Source: Leucobacter salsicius M1-8
GTDB lineage: Bacteria; Actinomycetota; Actinomycetes; Actinomycetales; Microbacteriaceae
Length of the DNA stretch: 64,000 nucleotides
Direction: 5' to 3'
NCBI RefSeq assembly: GCF_000350525.1
Contig: NZ_AOCN01000013.1
Span: 32,737 to 96,736, forward strand
Within the stretch, counting starts at the first letter, position 1. Every line of letters begins with the position of its first letter. Of this stretch, positions 43,916 to 52,386 are shown one piece after another. A program made the translations under genes and the position numbers. The notes under the pieces were generated by a model. It did no database searches, had not been told where the DNA came from, and saw nothing but the letters and a program-made list of their open reading frames with translations.

Positions 43916-44491
43916 TTAGGCCGCGACGAGTGCGCCCTCGCGCACCTGCTTCATCGCGTTGGTCCACACGACGAGCTGATCGAACATGGGCTCGACCGAG
44001 GCGGCCTGCAGCTCGGTGGGCTTGAAGGTCGAGAAGTTCTCGAAGTCGGTGAAGAGCGAGAACATGCCCTGCTTCTGCACGTGTGCGATCTGCAGCTCCG
44101 AGAGGATGCCACGCAGGTGCTCGACGGCACGCACGCCGAAGGCCGAGCCGTAGCCGACGATGCCGGCTGCCTTGTTGGCCCACTCGTTGTTCAGGTAGCT
44201 GATCGCGTTGGCGAGCGCCGGCGGCACCGAGTGGTTGTACTCGCCGGTGATGAAGATGAAGCCGTCGAACTCTGCGATCTTCGCAGCCCAGGCCTGCGTG
44301 TGCTCCTGAGCGTACTGGCCGTAAGCGGCGGGCATGGCCTCATCGAGCACGGGCAGGTTGTAATCGGCGATGTCGACGAGTTCGTACTCGGCGTCGCCGC
44401 GCTCGACAACGCGATCAAACACCCACTCGGCCAGGCCGTAGTTGATGCGGCCGGGGCGGGTGGAACCGGTGATGATGGCGATCTTGGTCAC
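43916..44491 (-). CDS. NADPH-dependent FMN reductase
   Basis: A 191-aa flavodoxin-fold reductase (PF03358). The FMN phosphate loop is I-I-T-G-S-T-R-P-G-R near residues 6-15, and the flavin contact loop is F-I-T-G-E-Y-N-H-S-V-P-P-A-L near 80. It would reduce FMN, quinones or azo-type compounds using NADPH. It is divergent from a MarR regulator across 174 nt, a classic arrangement for a stress- or xenobiotic-induced reductase. Confidence 0.9.
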   Translation of the reverse strand: MTKIAIITGSTRPGRINYGLAEWVFDRVVERGDAEYELVDIADYNLPVLDEAMPAAYGQYAQEHTQAWAAKIAEFDGFIFITGEYNHSVPPALANAISYLNNEWANKAAGIVGYGSAFGVRAVEHLRGILSELQIAHVQKQGMFSLFTDFENFSTFKPTELQAASVEPMFDQLVVWTNAMKQVREGALVAA

Positions 44492-44665
44492 GATACTCCT
44501 GTAGTTGTATGGCCCCAGTCACTGGGGAAGTTCATGAAGCGAAAGCACATCAATGCGAACGCATGTAAATATCTTCACACACGATTCGCTTCCACGCAAG
44601 CTATTTTCTGGATTACTATTGAACTAGGATTTTCGCTGCCCTCGCGGGCATCTCAAGGAGCACTC
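44492..44665. promoter_or_regulatory. Divergent reductase/marR promoter with small palindrome
   Basis: An A+T-rich stretch (about 44565-44640) contains the promoters. ATGCG-AA-CGCAT at 44553-44564 is a perfect 5+5 inverted repeat and a candidate MarR operator. Confidence 0.45.
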
Positions 44666-45133
44666 ATGAATGACCCAGCCGCAACGAGCATCGATGACGC
44701 GACGGCAATCGAGCTCTGGGGGCGCGTGATTCACGGCTTCATGGCAACCAACCGTGGCCTGCACGCCCACCTCAAAGCGCAGTTTGATCTCACCGAGGCC
44801 GAGGTCGAAACCATGCTGAGCCTGTTTCGCTGCCCGGATCACCGATCGCGCCACAACTCGCTCGCCAAGGGTGCAGGCTTCTCAACGGGCGGCTTCACCA
44901 AGATCGCCGACAAGCTCACCGAGCGTGGCCTCACTGAGCGCGCGGCGTGTGCCGAGGACCGGCGCGTGTCCTACCTCGCACTCACCAGCGAGGGCCTTGA
45001 GCTCGCCTCGCGGTTGACCTCGGTCGCAGCCCAGCTCAACCGCGAGCGGTTTATCGATGTCCTCGGCCTTGAGCGCGCACAGCTCGTCGCCGATGCCATG
45101 ACGGAGCTCTACCGGGCCCACACCTCCCGCTAG
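44666..45133 (+). CDS. MarR-family regulator
   Basis: A 155-aa winged-helix regulator. The recognition region reads N-S-L-A-K-G-A-G-F-S-T-G-G-F-T-K-I-A-D-K-L, followed by the wing with C-A-E-D-R-R-V-S-Y-L-A-L-T, the conserved MarR D-R-R motif. ATG 44666 has an AAGGAG ribosome site; the very long frame reading into it from upstream is antisense to other genes. It probably represses the divergent FMN reductase gene. An IS element is inserted just after its stop. Confidence 0.9.
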   Translation: MNDPAATSIDDATAIELWGRVIHGFMATNRGLHAHLKAQFDLTEAEVETMLSLFRCPDHRSRHNSLAKGAGFSTGGFTKIADKLTERGLTERAACAEDRRVSYLALTSEGLELASRLTSVAAQLNRERFIDVLGLERAQLVADAMTELYRAHTSR

Positions 45134-45143
45134 TTGCCACTAG

Positions 45144-46065
45144 GGCGTGTCTGTTAATTGATTCTTAAGGAAGCTGGGATCGTGGAACCATGTCACGATT
45201 CCAGCTTCTATCTGATGAGCAATGGGCTCTAATCTCCGATTTGATGCCAGGCCCGACCGGGAAGAAGGGCCGCCCCTTCGCTGATGCCCGGTTGATGATC
45301 GAGGCGATTATCTATCGGTACCGGTGCGGAATCGCGTGGCGCGATCTGCCCGAAACCTTCGGGCCATGGCAAACAGTGTGGCAGTGGCACCACCGGATGG
45401 CGAAGGATGGTACTTGGGGCCATGTACAGGCTCGACTACACGAGTATGCCGACCGTGCAGGGATGGTCGATTGGGATGTGTCAGTGGACTCCACGATTGC
45501 TCGCGCACACCAGCACGCGACGAACGTCACCCGCCTAAAAAAGGGCTTCGTCGAATTACAAGAATCTGCTGACCGAGCCGCCTGATCACGCGATTGGCCG
45601 CTCCAGAGGCGGCCTCTCGACGAAAACTCATCAGCTCGTCGACGGGCATGGTTTACCGTTGGTGACGATCTGCACGGCCGGGCAGGATGGTGATGCGCCC
45701 TTGTTCATTCCGTTGATGGAACAGCTGCAGGTTGGTCGCCGCACCCGTCCAGTTGCGGCGTTGGGTGACAAGGCGTACTCGTCGCGTGGGAACCGAGCGT
45801 ATCTGCGTCAGCGTGGCATTGAGGCGGTAATTGCTGAGCCTCGTGATCAGCAAGGGCATCGGAAACGACGGGGTTCACGGGGTGGTCGGCCGCCGAAGTT
45901 TGATGCGGATAAGTATCGAGGCAGGAACGTGATCGAGCGTGGTTACTGCCGGTTGAAGCAGTGGCGTGGGCTTGCGACCCGGTATGACAAGCTCGCGGTT
46001 GTGTACCGGGCCGCGGTAGTGCTCAACGGGGTGATCGCTTGGCTCAAACATTTAACAGACACGCC
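45144..46065 (+). mobile_element. IS5-family (IS427-type) insertion sequence
   Basis: A 922-bp element with perfect 14-bp terminal inverted repeats (GGCGTGTCTGTTAA at 45144-45157, complement at 46052-46065). It is flanked on both sides by CTAG (45140-45143 and 46066-46069), the expected 4-bp target duplication. It carries a two-frame transposase. It lies between the convergent marR and mmsB genes; without it their stops would be only a few bases apart, so no gene seems broken. Confidence 0.92.
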
Positions 46066-46069
46066 CTAG
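45190..46069 (+). CDS. IS5-family transposase in two overlapping frames
   Basis: The first frame (45190-45585, 131 aa) begins at ATG 45190 and carries the IS427-type N-terminal DUF4096 region and first catalytic Asp in D-S-T-I-A-R-A-H. The second frame continues the same protein from about 45545 to 46069, with D-H-A-I-G-R-S-R-G-G-L-S-T-K, then A-L-G-D-K-A-Y-S-S and a C-terminal Y-C-R-L-K-Q-W-R-G-L-A-T-R-Y. Passing from the first to the second needs a +1 step (equivalently -2); a run AAAAAAGGG lies at 45537-45545. Related elements also have a split transposase, so this may be normal frameshift expression. The stop TAG lies in the target duplication outside the element. Confidence 0.8.
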
Positions 46070-46980
46070 TTGTCGCCGGGTGCCGCCCCGCGCTCTTCGC
46101 TGCGCGCCCGCACGTCGAGAATGATGGCCGAGAAATCGAGTCCGTCCCCCGAACCGTCAGTAAAGGCTCGGTACAGCGCGCTCGCGAGCCGTCCAACCTG
46201 CGCGTCAACCCCCACGTGATCGAGTGCAGCCTCAGCCAGCCCGAGGTCCTTCGCCATGAGGGCTGTCGAGAACCCCGGGGCGTAGTGATGATTTGCGGGG
46301 CTCCCTGGCACCGGCCCGGGCACCGGGCAGTTTGCGGTGAGTGACCAGCACTGCCCCGATGCGTTCGATGCCACATCGAACAGCGCCTCGTGAGAAAGCC
46401 CGAGCTGCTCGCCGAGCACAAACGCCTCACTCACCGCGATCATTGAAGCGCCGAGAATCAGGTTGTTGCACACCTTTGCCGCCTGCCCGAGCCCCGACCC
46501 ACCGCAGTGCACGATGCGCTGCCCCATGGCCTCAAGCACTGGCAGTGCCGCGGCAAAGTCCTCGTCGGAACCTCCCACCATGAACGCGAGCGTTGCAGCC
46601 TCTGCCCCCACCACGCCACCCGATACAGGCGCATCAATACCCCGGTGCCCGGCCGCCAGCACGAGCGCGTGCGCCGCTTGCGCGTCCTCAACCGAAATCG
46701 TCGACGACTCAATAAACAGCGAATTCGGGGGCGCCGCCTCAAGAATTCCTGCAGCGTAGAGCGCAAGGACACTACTGCCCGTCTGCAATACGGTCAGCAC
46801 CACTTCGGCACCGATCACAGCCTCCTGCGCCGACACCGCAGCCCGCACCCCGCGAGCGTGAGCTGCCTCCAGCGCTGCTGGCACCAGATCAAAACCTGTC
46901 ACCTCATGCCCGGCCAGCACGAGGTTCGCGGCCATCGGCCCGCCCATATGCCCCAGCCCGATCACGGCAATGTTCGTCAT
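46066..46980 (-). CDS. mmsB: 3-hydroxyisobutyrate dehydrogenase
   Basis: A 304-aa beta-hydroxyacid dehydrogenase of valine breakdown, oxidising 3-hydroxyisobutyrate to methylmalonate semialdehyde with NAD. The N-terminal motif is I-G-L-G-H-M-G-G-P-M-A, the substrate motif D-A-P-V-S-G-G-V-V-G-A, and the catalytic Lys lies in G-Q-A-A-K-V-C-N-N. The segment G-Q-C-W-S-L-T and C-P-V-P-G-P-V-P is characteristic of MmsB. The last codon and stop (CTA on the + strand) sit at the edge of the IS target duplication. No mmsA neighbour is visible. Confidence 0.92.
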   Translation of the reverse strand: MTNIAVIGLGHMGGPMAANLVLAGHEVTGFDLVPAALEAAHARGVRAAVSAQEAVIGAEVVLTVLQTGSSVLALYAAGILEAAPPNSLFIESSTISVEDAQAAHALVLAAGHRGIDAPVSGGVVGAEAATLAFMVGGSDEDFAAALPVLEAMGQRIVHCGGSGLGQAAKVCNNLILGASMIAVSEAFVLGEQLGLSHEALFDVASNASGQCWSLTANCPVPGPVPGSPANHHYAPGFSTALMAKDLGLAEAALDHVGVDAQVGRLASALYRAFTDGSGDGLDFSAIILDVRARSEERGAAPGDN

Positions 46981-47126
46981 GACACGCTCCCTTCGTCAGG
47001 TGAGCGTCGCCCTCAAGGCCAGACCGTGAGCGCCATCGCTCAAACTACCTTCATGGTACCTAGCGGGCTCGTCCCTGACCAGGGCCGGTCGGGCTTCTCC
47101 CCTCGCACGGCGGTACACTCGCAGTC

Positions 47127-47981
47127 ATGAGCGAAGCCGAACGCCCCAGCAACTCCGCCAACTCCGATGCCGTGCAGGTCGACTTCGGCGGCGCCGAGCT
47201 ACTGCAAGATCTGCAGCCCCTCTGGGAGGAACTGTTTGCACACCAGTTCTCGGGTGAGGCGGCCGGTCTCCCCGTGCAACAGCAACCTGACAGCTGGCCC
47301 CTCCGTCTCGCCCACTACGAGCGCATCTTCGACAGGCAGCCCGCGTTTGTAATCCTCGCGCGCCAGGGCAAGAAGGCCGTCGGTTACGCCCTCGCCTACG
47401 CCGACGAGCCCATCGAGGGGGCCGGCGATGGCCCGGTCGTGACGATCGAGTCGCTGATTGTTGTGCCCGAAATGCGCGGGCAGGGGCTGGGCGGCTGGCT
47501 CCTCGAAGAAGCCGAGGCCGAGGGTATCGACCAGTGGGGGGCCGAGGTCAGCGCGCTCGAAGTTCCTGCGAACGACCCCGCCGCCGCCGAATTTTATGGT
47601 CGCTTCGGATTCGTTGAACGCGGCGAGACCTGGATGCGCCCAGCCCCGCAGGGCGAGGCAGTGGGCACACAGCACATCGATGATGACCGGCTCGGTGACC
47701 TGCTCGACGAAGGGTCAGAACTGTTTGCGCTTGGCGTGGAGGAGGGACCCGACAACATTTGGTTGTCCTCCGAGGTGCTGACGCTCTGCCAGCCCGAGCC
47801 CGGCTACCCGGCAGACCCTGCCGCCCTCGAGGCCGTGCTCGCACCCTTCGCTGAAGCCGGGGCATCGTCAGTGCTTGTGGCGCTCGACGATTCGTCGGAT
47901 TCAAACTGGGGCGAAGCACTCACGAGCCTTGGATTCCATCGGGTGCTGCGTCTCGTGACTCGCCCGCTCGTCATCGACTAG
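47127..47981 (+). CDS. GNAT acetyltransferase with C-terminal extension
   Basis: A 284-aa protein. The GNAT domain occupies about residues 15-175 with the acetyl-CoA loop V-V-P-E-M-R-G-Q-G-L-G-G-W-L-L near 112-126 and the final F-Y-G-R-F-G-F-V-E-R-G. The remaining 110 residues are acidic and may be a second degenerate acetyltransferase-like half. Substrate unknown. ATG 47127 is the start. Confidence 0.8.
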   Translation: MSEAERPSNSANSDAVQVDFGGAELLQDLQPLWEELFAHQFSGEAAGLPVQQQPDSWPLRLAHYERIFDRQPAFVILARQGKKAVGYALAYADEPIEGAGDGPVVTIESLIVVPEMRGQGLGGWLLEEAEAEGIDQWGAEVSALEVPANDPAAAEFYGRFGFVERGETWMRPAPQGEAVGTQHIDDDRLGDLLDEGSELFALGVEEGPDNIWLSSEVLTLCQPEPGYPADPAALEAVLAPFAEAGASSVLVALDDSSDSNWGEALTSLGFHRVLRLVTRPLVID

Positions 47982-48000
47982 TCGGGGCACGTTCCCGCTT

Positions 48001-48049
48001 TACACACCGGATCCCCGCGCTCGACTCGAGCGCGGGGATCCGGTGTGTA
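48001..48049. terminator. Perfect 24-bp hairpin between convergent genes
   Basis: Bases 48001-48024 are exactly complementary to 48026-48049, with one base between. It lies between the convergent GNAT and baeRF-like genes and is likely a bidirectional terminator. It contains the GATCC/CCGG strings common in this window. Confidence 0.8.
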
Positions 48050-48077
48050 GGGCCGACCGCAGTGGGCGCCCACGCGG

Positions 48078-49181
48078 TCAGTACCTAAAGGTTGCCAAGC
48101 CTCTGCTCTCGGTCTCGCCGAGCGTACGAAGCGCTCCCGAGCTCTTGAGTGTGCCCACCAGGGCACGGTTGGCGAGCGCCTGCACGTCCTCGCCCACGAA
48201 CTGGGTGTGGTCGCGGGGCAAGAAAAGCGTTTCCACCCGGCCCCCCTCGGCAGCATTCGCGATTTCAGCGATATCGAACGAGCCCTTGCCGGCGTGCGCG
48301 ACCGACCGCGCGTGATCTTCTTCTTCGGCCTCGTGCGCGGACTCGTGGGCATTCACAAGTCGCCAGGCTGCCGAACGCAACTGATCCGGCAGCAGGTGCT
48401 CTGGATTACCCGCGATTGCCTCGTCAAAGATTGCCGGATATGTGCAGGCCTGCTTGAAGATCGGCAGGTACTCATTTACCGCCGCGAGCACAAGCAGTTG
48501 CGACCGGGCTGTGCCCAACCGCCCCCCTACCGCATGCCCGACCGCGCGAATGTACTTCTCAAGCAGGGTGCGGTTGATGTCACCCTCGGTGCCCTGAAAG
48601 CTTGCGGTGCCGTGGGTTCCGGCAGACCCTGCCCGGACGTCGACAACTCGCTCGGGCAGTTCGTCGATAACATCATCAAACGAGGCCGGAATGTTTTCGA
48701 GCGGCAGCTCTTCAATGACATTTCTCGTCGTATCAAACAGGCGCACCGCGTTCTTAGCGAGGGCCAACACATACAGCTTTCGGTCGCTCGCGAGCACAGG
48801 GGCGAGCGGCAGCATGTCGAAGCTTTCGCCGATCGTGAGGCTGGCGGGCAGTTCGACCGGCACGCGGGTCGCCTGGAAGAAACCGTCCGCGACAAATACG
48901 ACCAGGCTGCGACTCTGCAACCTCCAGTACGACGAGTCATCGAGCAATTCAACAGCGGGTGCGAGCAGCCGTGAGACCTCAGCTTCAGTCTGACCCTCCG
49001 CGACGAGACTGTTCTTCGCATCACGCAGCTGGTTCTTCAGCGTTATGACCGAGAGGGAGTCGGTACTGCCGGTAACGTCAGTCGGAACAATGATGGTGAC
49101 CTTGGTTCCAACAACCTGCTGCTGGTCAAGGACGCGGCTAAAGTCCAGGGAGTCAACGGTTCCTTGAGAATGGCGTTCCAT
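48078..49181 (-). CDS. baeRF-like (bacterial archaeo-eukaryotic release-factor-like) protein
   Basis: A 367-aa soluble protein that resembles the bacterial relatives of archaeal/eukaryotic release factor 1 (baeRF families), by overall layout: an N-terminal domain with I-I-V-P-T-D-V, a central domain with L-V-V-F-V-A-D-G-F and Y-V-L-A-L-A-K-N-A-V-R-L-F, and a C-terminal domain with E-A-E-E-E-D and V-E-T-L-F-L-P-R-D. Start at ATG 49181; the frame is open to 49256. Such proteins are thought to act at the ribosome, perhaps in rescue or recycling, but their function is not proven. Confidence 0.6.
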   Translation of the reverse strand: MERHSQGTVDSLDFSRVLDQQQVVGTKVTIIVPTDVTGSTDSLSVITLKNQLRDAKNSLVAEGQTEAEVSRLLAPAVELLDDSSYWRLQSRSLVVFVADGFFQATRVPVELPASLTIGESFDMLPLAPVLASDRKLYVLALAKNAVRLFDTTRNVIEELPLENIPASFDDVIDELPERVVDVRAGSAGTHGTASFQGTEGDINRTLLEKYIRAVGHAVGGRLGTARSQLLVLAAVNEYLPIFKQACTYPAIFDEAIAGNPEHLLPDQLRSAAWRLVNAHESAHEAEEEDHARSVAHAGKGSFDIAEIANAAEGGRVETLFLPRDHTQFVGEDVQALANRALVGTLKSSGALRTLGETESRGLATFRY

Positions 49182-49216
49182 TAATCTGTGTCCTACTCTG
49201 GCGCCTCGCGCCGCTC

Positions 49217-49277
49217 GGTGTTCAGAATCGATCGCAATTGCTCGAAACCATATCAACTACGGTCGATTCTGAACACC
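49217..49277. promoter_or_regulatory. Perfect 15-bp inverted repeat with 31-nt spacer
   Basis: GGTGTTCAGAATCGA at 49217-49231 is repeated as its exact complement at 49263-49277. It lies in the 145-nt gap upstream of the baeRF-like gene and after the aldo/keto reductase gene. The long A+T-rich spacer and lack of a T-tract speak for an operator pair or a cruciform rather than a terminator. Confidence 0.5.
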
Positions 49278-49326
49278 CCTGGGCTATGCACGAGTGACCA
49301 CCGAATCCGCCCCGGGGCGGCCGCCG

Positions 49327-50169
49327 CTAGCCGTTGAACTCGGCGGGGGTCGGGCCGATTCGGCCCGCCGCGCCAGGCAGCTCCAGCGCGGTGATCGCCG
49401 CGATATCGGTGTCCCCCAACTCGAAGCTAAACACGTCAAGGTTCTGGGCGATGCGCGCCGGGGTCACCGACTTGGGAATTACGATGCGGCCCTGCTGCAG
49501 GTGCCAACGCAGGATCACCTGTGCCGGGGTGCGCTCGAGCTTGTCGGCGAGGGACACGACGACGGGGTTGGCGAGCATCGATCCCTGCGCGAGCGGACTC
49601 CACGCCTCGGTCGCGACGCCATGGGCCCGGTTCCAGGCGACGGTGTCCGCCTGCTGCAGGCCCGGGTGCAGCTCGATCTGGTTCACTGCGGGTACGGTAC
49701 CCCCGAGTGCCACGAGGCGGTCCAGGTGCTCGGGCAGAAAGTTGGAGACGCCGATCGAGCGGCTGCGGCCCGACGCTTTGATCTCCTCGAAGGCGGTCCA
49801 GGTGTCGAGGTAGCGATCATTTGCGGGTGCCGGCCAGTGAATGAGGTATAGGTCGAGCCATTCGAGCCCCAGCTTTTCAAGGCTGGATTCGAAACCTGCC
49901 GCGGTGCCCGCGCCCTGATCCGTGTTCCACAGCTTGCTCGTAATGAACAACTCTTCGCGGGCAATGCCCGATGCGGCGATGGCATGCCCGACGCCCTCTT
50001 CGTTGCCGTAAATTGCAGCGGTGTCGATGCTGCGGTAGCCGGCCTCGAGCGCGGCCGATACTGCGGCCTCGGTCTCGTCATTGGGGACCTGAAATACGCC
50101 GAAACCGATCTGGGGAATCTCGGCTCCGCTGTTCAGAGTGATGGTGGGGACTACTGGGTTCGTTGACAC
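49327..50169 (-). CDS. Aldo/keto reductase
   Basis: A 280-aa TIM-barrel oxidoreductase of the AKR5 (2,5-diketo-D-gluconate reductase-like) type. The catalytic tetrad appears in S-I-D-T-A-A-I-Y-G-N-E (Asp, Tyr), I-T-S-K-L-W (Lys) and Y-L-I-H-W-P (His). The NADPH-binding segment I-P-K-S-V-T-P-A-R-I is near residue 230. It reduces aldehydes or ketones. An MFS exporter gene lies upstream on the same strand, 47 nt away, so the two may be co-transcribed. Confidence 0.92.
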   Translation of the reverse strand: MSTNPVVPTITLNSGAEIPQIGFGVFQVPNDETEAAVSAALEAGYRSIDTAAIYGNEEGVGHAIAASGIAREELFITSKLWNTDQGAGTAAGFESSLEKLGLEWLDLYLIHWPAPANDRYLDTWTAFEEIKASGRSRSIGVSNFLPEHLDRLVALGGTVPAVNQIELHPGLQQADTVAWNRAHGVATEAWSPLAQGSMLANPVVVSLADKLERTPAQVILRWHLQQGRIVIPKSVTPARIAQNLDVFSFELGDTDIAAITALELPGAAGRIGPTPAEFNG

Positions 50170-50216
50170 GATGAGTCTTCTTTCTGGAGGGTACTGACGT
50201 GAAATTGTGTTGTGGA

Positions 50217-51485
50217 TTAGCTGGAGATCGAGGCGGCAGCGGGCCCGGTCGCATGCACGAGTTCCGGATCAGTGGGCGCGGGCGCCCCTTTGCGCGCCGC
50301 ACGCCCGGCTCGGGCAAATTCTCCGCCGGGCACGAATAGGGCAACACCCAGGACAGCGAGCCCTACGACCGTGATCGCGGCGCCCGCCCAGAGCGGTGAG
50401 GTGAATCCGAGACCCGCGGCGAGCGCAAGCCCGCCACCCCAAGCCCCCAGAGCGTTCCCGAGGTTGAAAGCGGCGATGTTGGCACCCGAGGCCAGCGTCG
50501 GCGCTACTTCTGCATGGGCCATGACTCGCATTTGCAACCCGGGCACCGTCGCGAACCCGAAGGCACCCATCAGCAGTAGGCTCACGATTGCCATGGTCTG
50601 GTTCCCCGCAGTCAACGCAAACACGGCCAGGATGGCGGTGAGTACAAGCAGCAGCACTACGAGCGTGAGACCCAGGTTCTTGTCGGCTGCCTTACCCCCG
50701 ACCCAGTTGCCCACGAATAGCCCCAGCCCAAACAGGATCAGCAGCCACGGAACGGCCGAGCTAGCGAAGCCGCTCACCTCAGTCAGTGTGAAGGCGATGT
50801 AGGTAAAGCCTCCGAACATTCCGCCGTACCCCAGCACTGTGATGGCGATCGAGAGCCACACCTGGACGCTCCGGAACGCTGCGAACTCCCGTCGCAGCAG
50901 GGCCGGCTCCGCGTCGGTATCGCGACCGATGCCGGCTGGCACAAGGAGCACGATTCCAACGAAGGCGATCACGCCGATAATGGTGATCGCCCAGAACGTT
51001 GAGCGCCACCCCGCTGACTGGCCCAGCAGGGTGCCAAACGGAACACCCAGCACATTGGCGACGGTGAGGCCCCCAAACATGAGCGAGATAGCGGCGGCGC
51101 GCCTGTTCGGCCTAACGATCTGGGCCGCGACCACTGCCCCGATTCCAAAGAACGCACCGTGGCACAGTGCGGCCACGATCCGGCCCAACATCATGGTGCC
51201 GTAGTCGGGAGCCAGTGCCGAGATCATGTTGCCGAGAATGAAGAGGATCATTAGCCCGAGCAGTGCTCGTTTGCGATCCATGCGTGTGAGCAGGGCGGTG
51301 AGCGCGATCGCGCCGACCGCGACGCTCAGCGCGTAGCCTGAAATGAGGTAGCCCGCGACGGTCTCGGTCACCGCGAAGTCTGCCGCCACTTCGGGCAACA
51401 GCCCCATGATGACGAACTCAGTGAGTCCGATGCCGAACCCGCCGATGGCGAGCGCGTAGTTACGCCCGGGATCGATCCGGGTCAA
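50217..51485 (-). CDS. MFS transporter, AraJ/DHA1-type
   Basis: A 422-aa, 12-helix major facilitator with the N-terminal pattern G-F-G-I-G-L-T-E-F-V-I-M-G-L-L-P-E-V-A typical of the AraJ/CynX-like DHA1 sugar or drug exporters. Motif A is D-R-K between helices 2 and 3, and G-A-F-F-G-I-G-A-V-V-A follows in helix 4. Upstream of the aldo/keto reductase gene and 13 nt downstream of the HEAT-repeat gene. Substrate unknown. Confidence 0.88.
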   Translation of the reverse strand: MTRIDPGRNYALAIGGFGIGLTEFVIMGLLPEVAADFAVTETVAGYLISGYALSVAVGAIALTALLTRMDRKRALLGLMILFILGNMISALAPDYGTMMLGRIVAALCHGAFFGIGAVVAAQIVRPNRRAAAISLMFGGLTVANVLGVPFGTLLGQSAGWRSTFWAITIIGVIAFVGIVLLVPAGIGRDTDAEPALLRREFAAFRSVQVWLSIAITVLGYGGMFGGFTYIAFTLTEVSGFASSAVPWLLILFGLGLFVGNWVGGKAADKNLGLTLVVLLLVLTAILAVFALTAGNQTMAIVSLLLMGAFGFATVPGLQMRVMAHAEVAPTLASGANIAAFNLGNALGAWGGGLALAAGLGFTSPLWAGAAITVVGLAVLGVALFVPGGEFARAGRAARKGAPAPTDPELVHATGPAAASISS

Positions 51486-51498
51486 CTACGGCCGCGAG

Positions 51499-51987
51499 CT
51501 AGCTCCGCGGAAACCGTTTGCGCAGCGCGTCAATGCTCTGCTGCGCGGCCCGCCGCACCTCAACCTCGGGGTCCTTGAGCAGCGGGCGAAGGTCCTCGAC
51601 ATTGTCGAGCTTGCCGACGGCGCCCAGTGCACGAGCCACTGCGATGCGTACGCGCGGAGTCTCGTCCACGAGCAGCTCGACGAGCTCGGTCGAGGCGGGA
51701 AGGTCGCGGGCCACAATCACGCGGGCCGCCATCTCACGCACGCGCCAGGCGGTGTTGTGCAGCGCGTTGACAACGGCGGGAGTCGCCTTTGCATCCCACA
51801 CGTAGAGCAGAGCACGCAGGCCCCACAGCTCGGGCCAGTACAGCACCGGCGCACCGTCAAGAATGCCCTGCGCATGCTCGCCCCCCACGAAGAGCAAGAA
51901 GTCGTCACCCTCGTTGTTTCCGTCTAGGAGCGACAGCGCACGATCGATCACTTCGGCCTCGCCGTAGAACTTCACGGCGACCTCCAT
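51499..51987 (-). CDS. HEAT-repeat protein
   Basis: A 162-aa all-helical protein. Helical repeats are seen in V-V-N-A-L-H-N-T-A-W-R-V-R-E-M-A-A-R-V-I, V-R-I-A-V-A-R-A-L-G-A-V-G and V-E-V-R-R-A-A-Q-Q-S-I-D-A-L, the HEAT_2 pattern. ATG 51987 is chosen; a GTG at 52056 extends it by 23 residues. Function is unknown; such proteins scaffold others. Confidence 0.72.
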   Translation of the reverse strand: MEVAVKFYGEAEVIDRALSLLDGNNEGDDFLLFVGGEHAQGILDGAPVLYWPELWGLRALLYVWDAKATPAVVNALHNTAWRVREMAARVIVARDLPASTELVELLVDETPRVRIAVARALGAVGKLDNVEDLRPLLKDPEVEVRRAAQQSIDALRKRFPRS

Positions 51988-52044
51988 TCTCAGTTTCGGC
52001 GCAATACCGACGGGAATGGGAGGGAGAGATGAGTCTGCAGCTGA

Positions 52045-52311
52045 TTGGTAAGGCACCCCCTTAGCCTAGGCGCTCCACCTGTGCGCGGCAGCCTCGACAT
52101 CGAAGGCAGAGCACCGTCGGTGACTGTCTCATTCACCCCTGTGCCACCCTCGGCGAATGCGACGGCAATCGCCGCCGCCAGCGGCGCGAGTGACAACCTG
52201 GTCAACACCGGATCGCCCGAAGAAAGTCCACGTGTCTATATCTTGCTACTACTGGGTTTCTGGCGAGCTGCGCTAGGCCTGAAGCCGCGTCACCCGGCCG
52301 CGCACAGCTAG
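52045..52311 (+). pseudogene. Possible C-terminal remnant of a sortase-anchored protein
   Basis: This frame ends in Thr/Ala/Ser-rich sequence, then L-V-N-T-G-S, a hydrophobic stretch Y-I-L-L-L-L-G-F and a Lys/Arg/His-containing tail before the stop at 52311. That layout is a sorting signal (L-x-x-T-G), but the membrane part holds an Arg and is short, so it is probably decayed. No upstream body of a surface protein is present. The rest of the gap 51988-52386 shows no gene that I can support. Confidence 0.3.
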
Positions 52312-52386
52312 GGCTCATGGGCAGGCGGTCGATCTCCACACGCTAGACCTTGACCCTAGAGTCGTTGAGGATGCAGCTGCCGGGCA

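Noticed and set aside
42302..45133. A 943-codon open frame on the + strand
   Set aside because: It runs antisense through the CzcO-like, SDR and FMN reductase genes and only its last 155 codons (from 44666) are a real MarR gene with a ribosome site.
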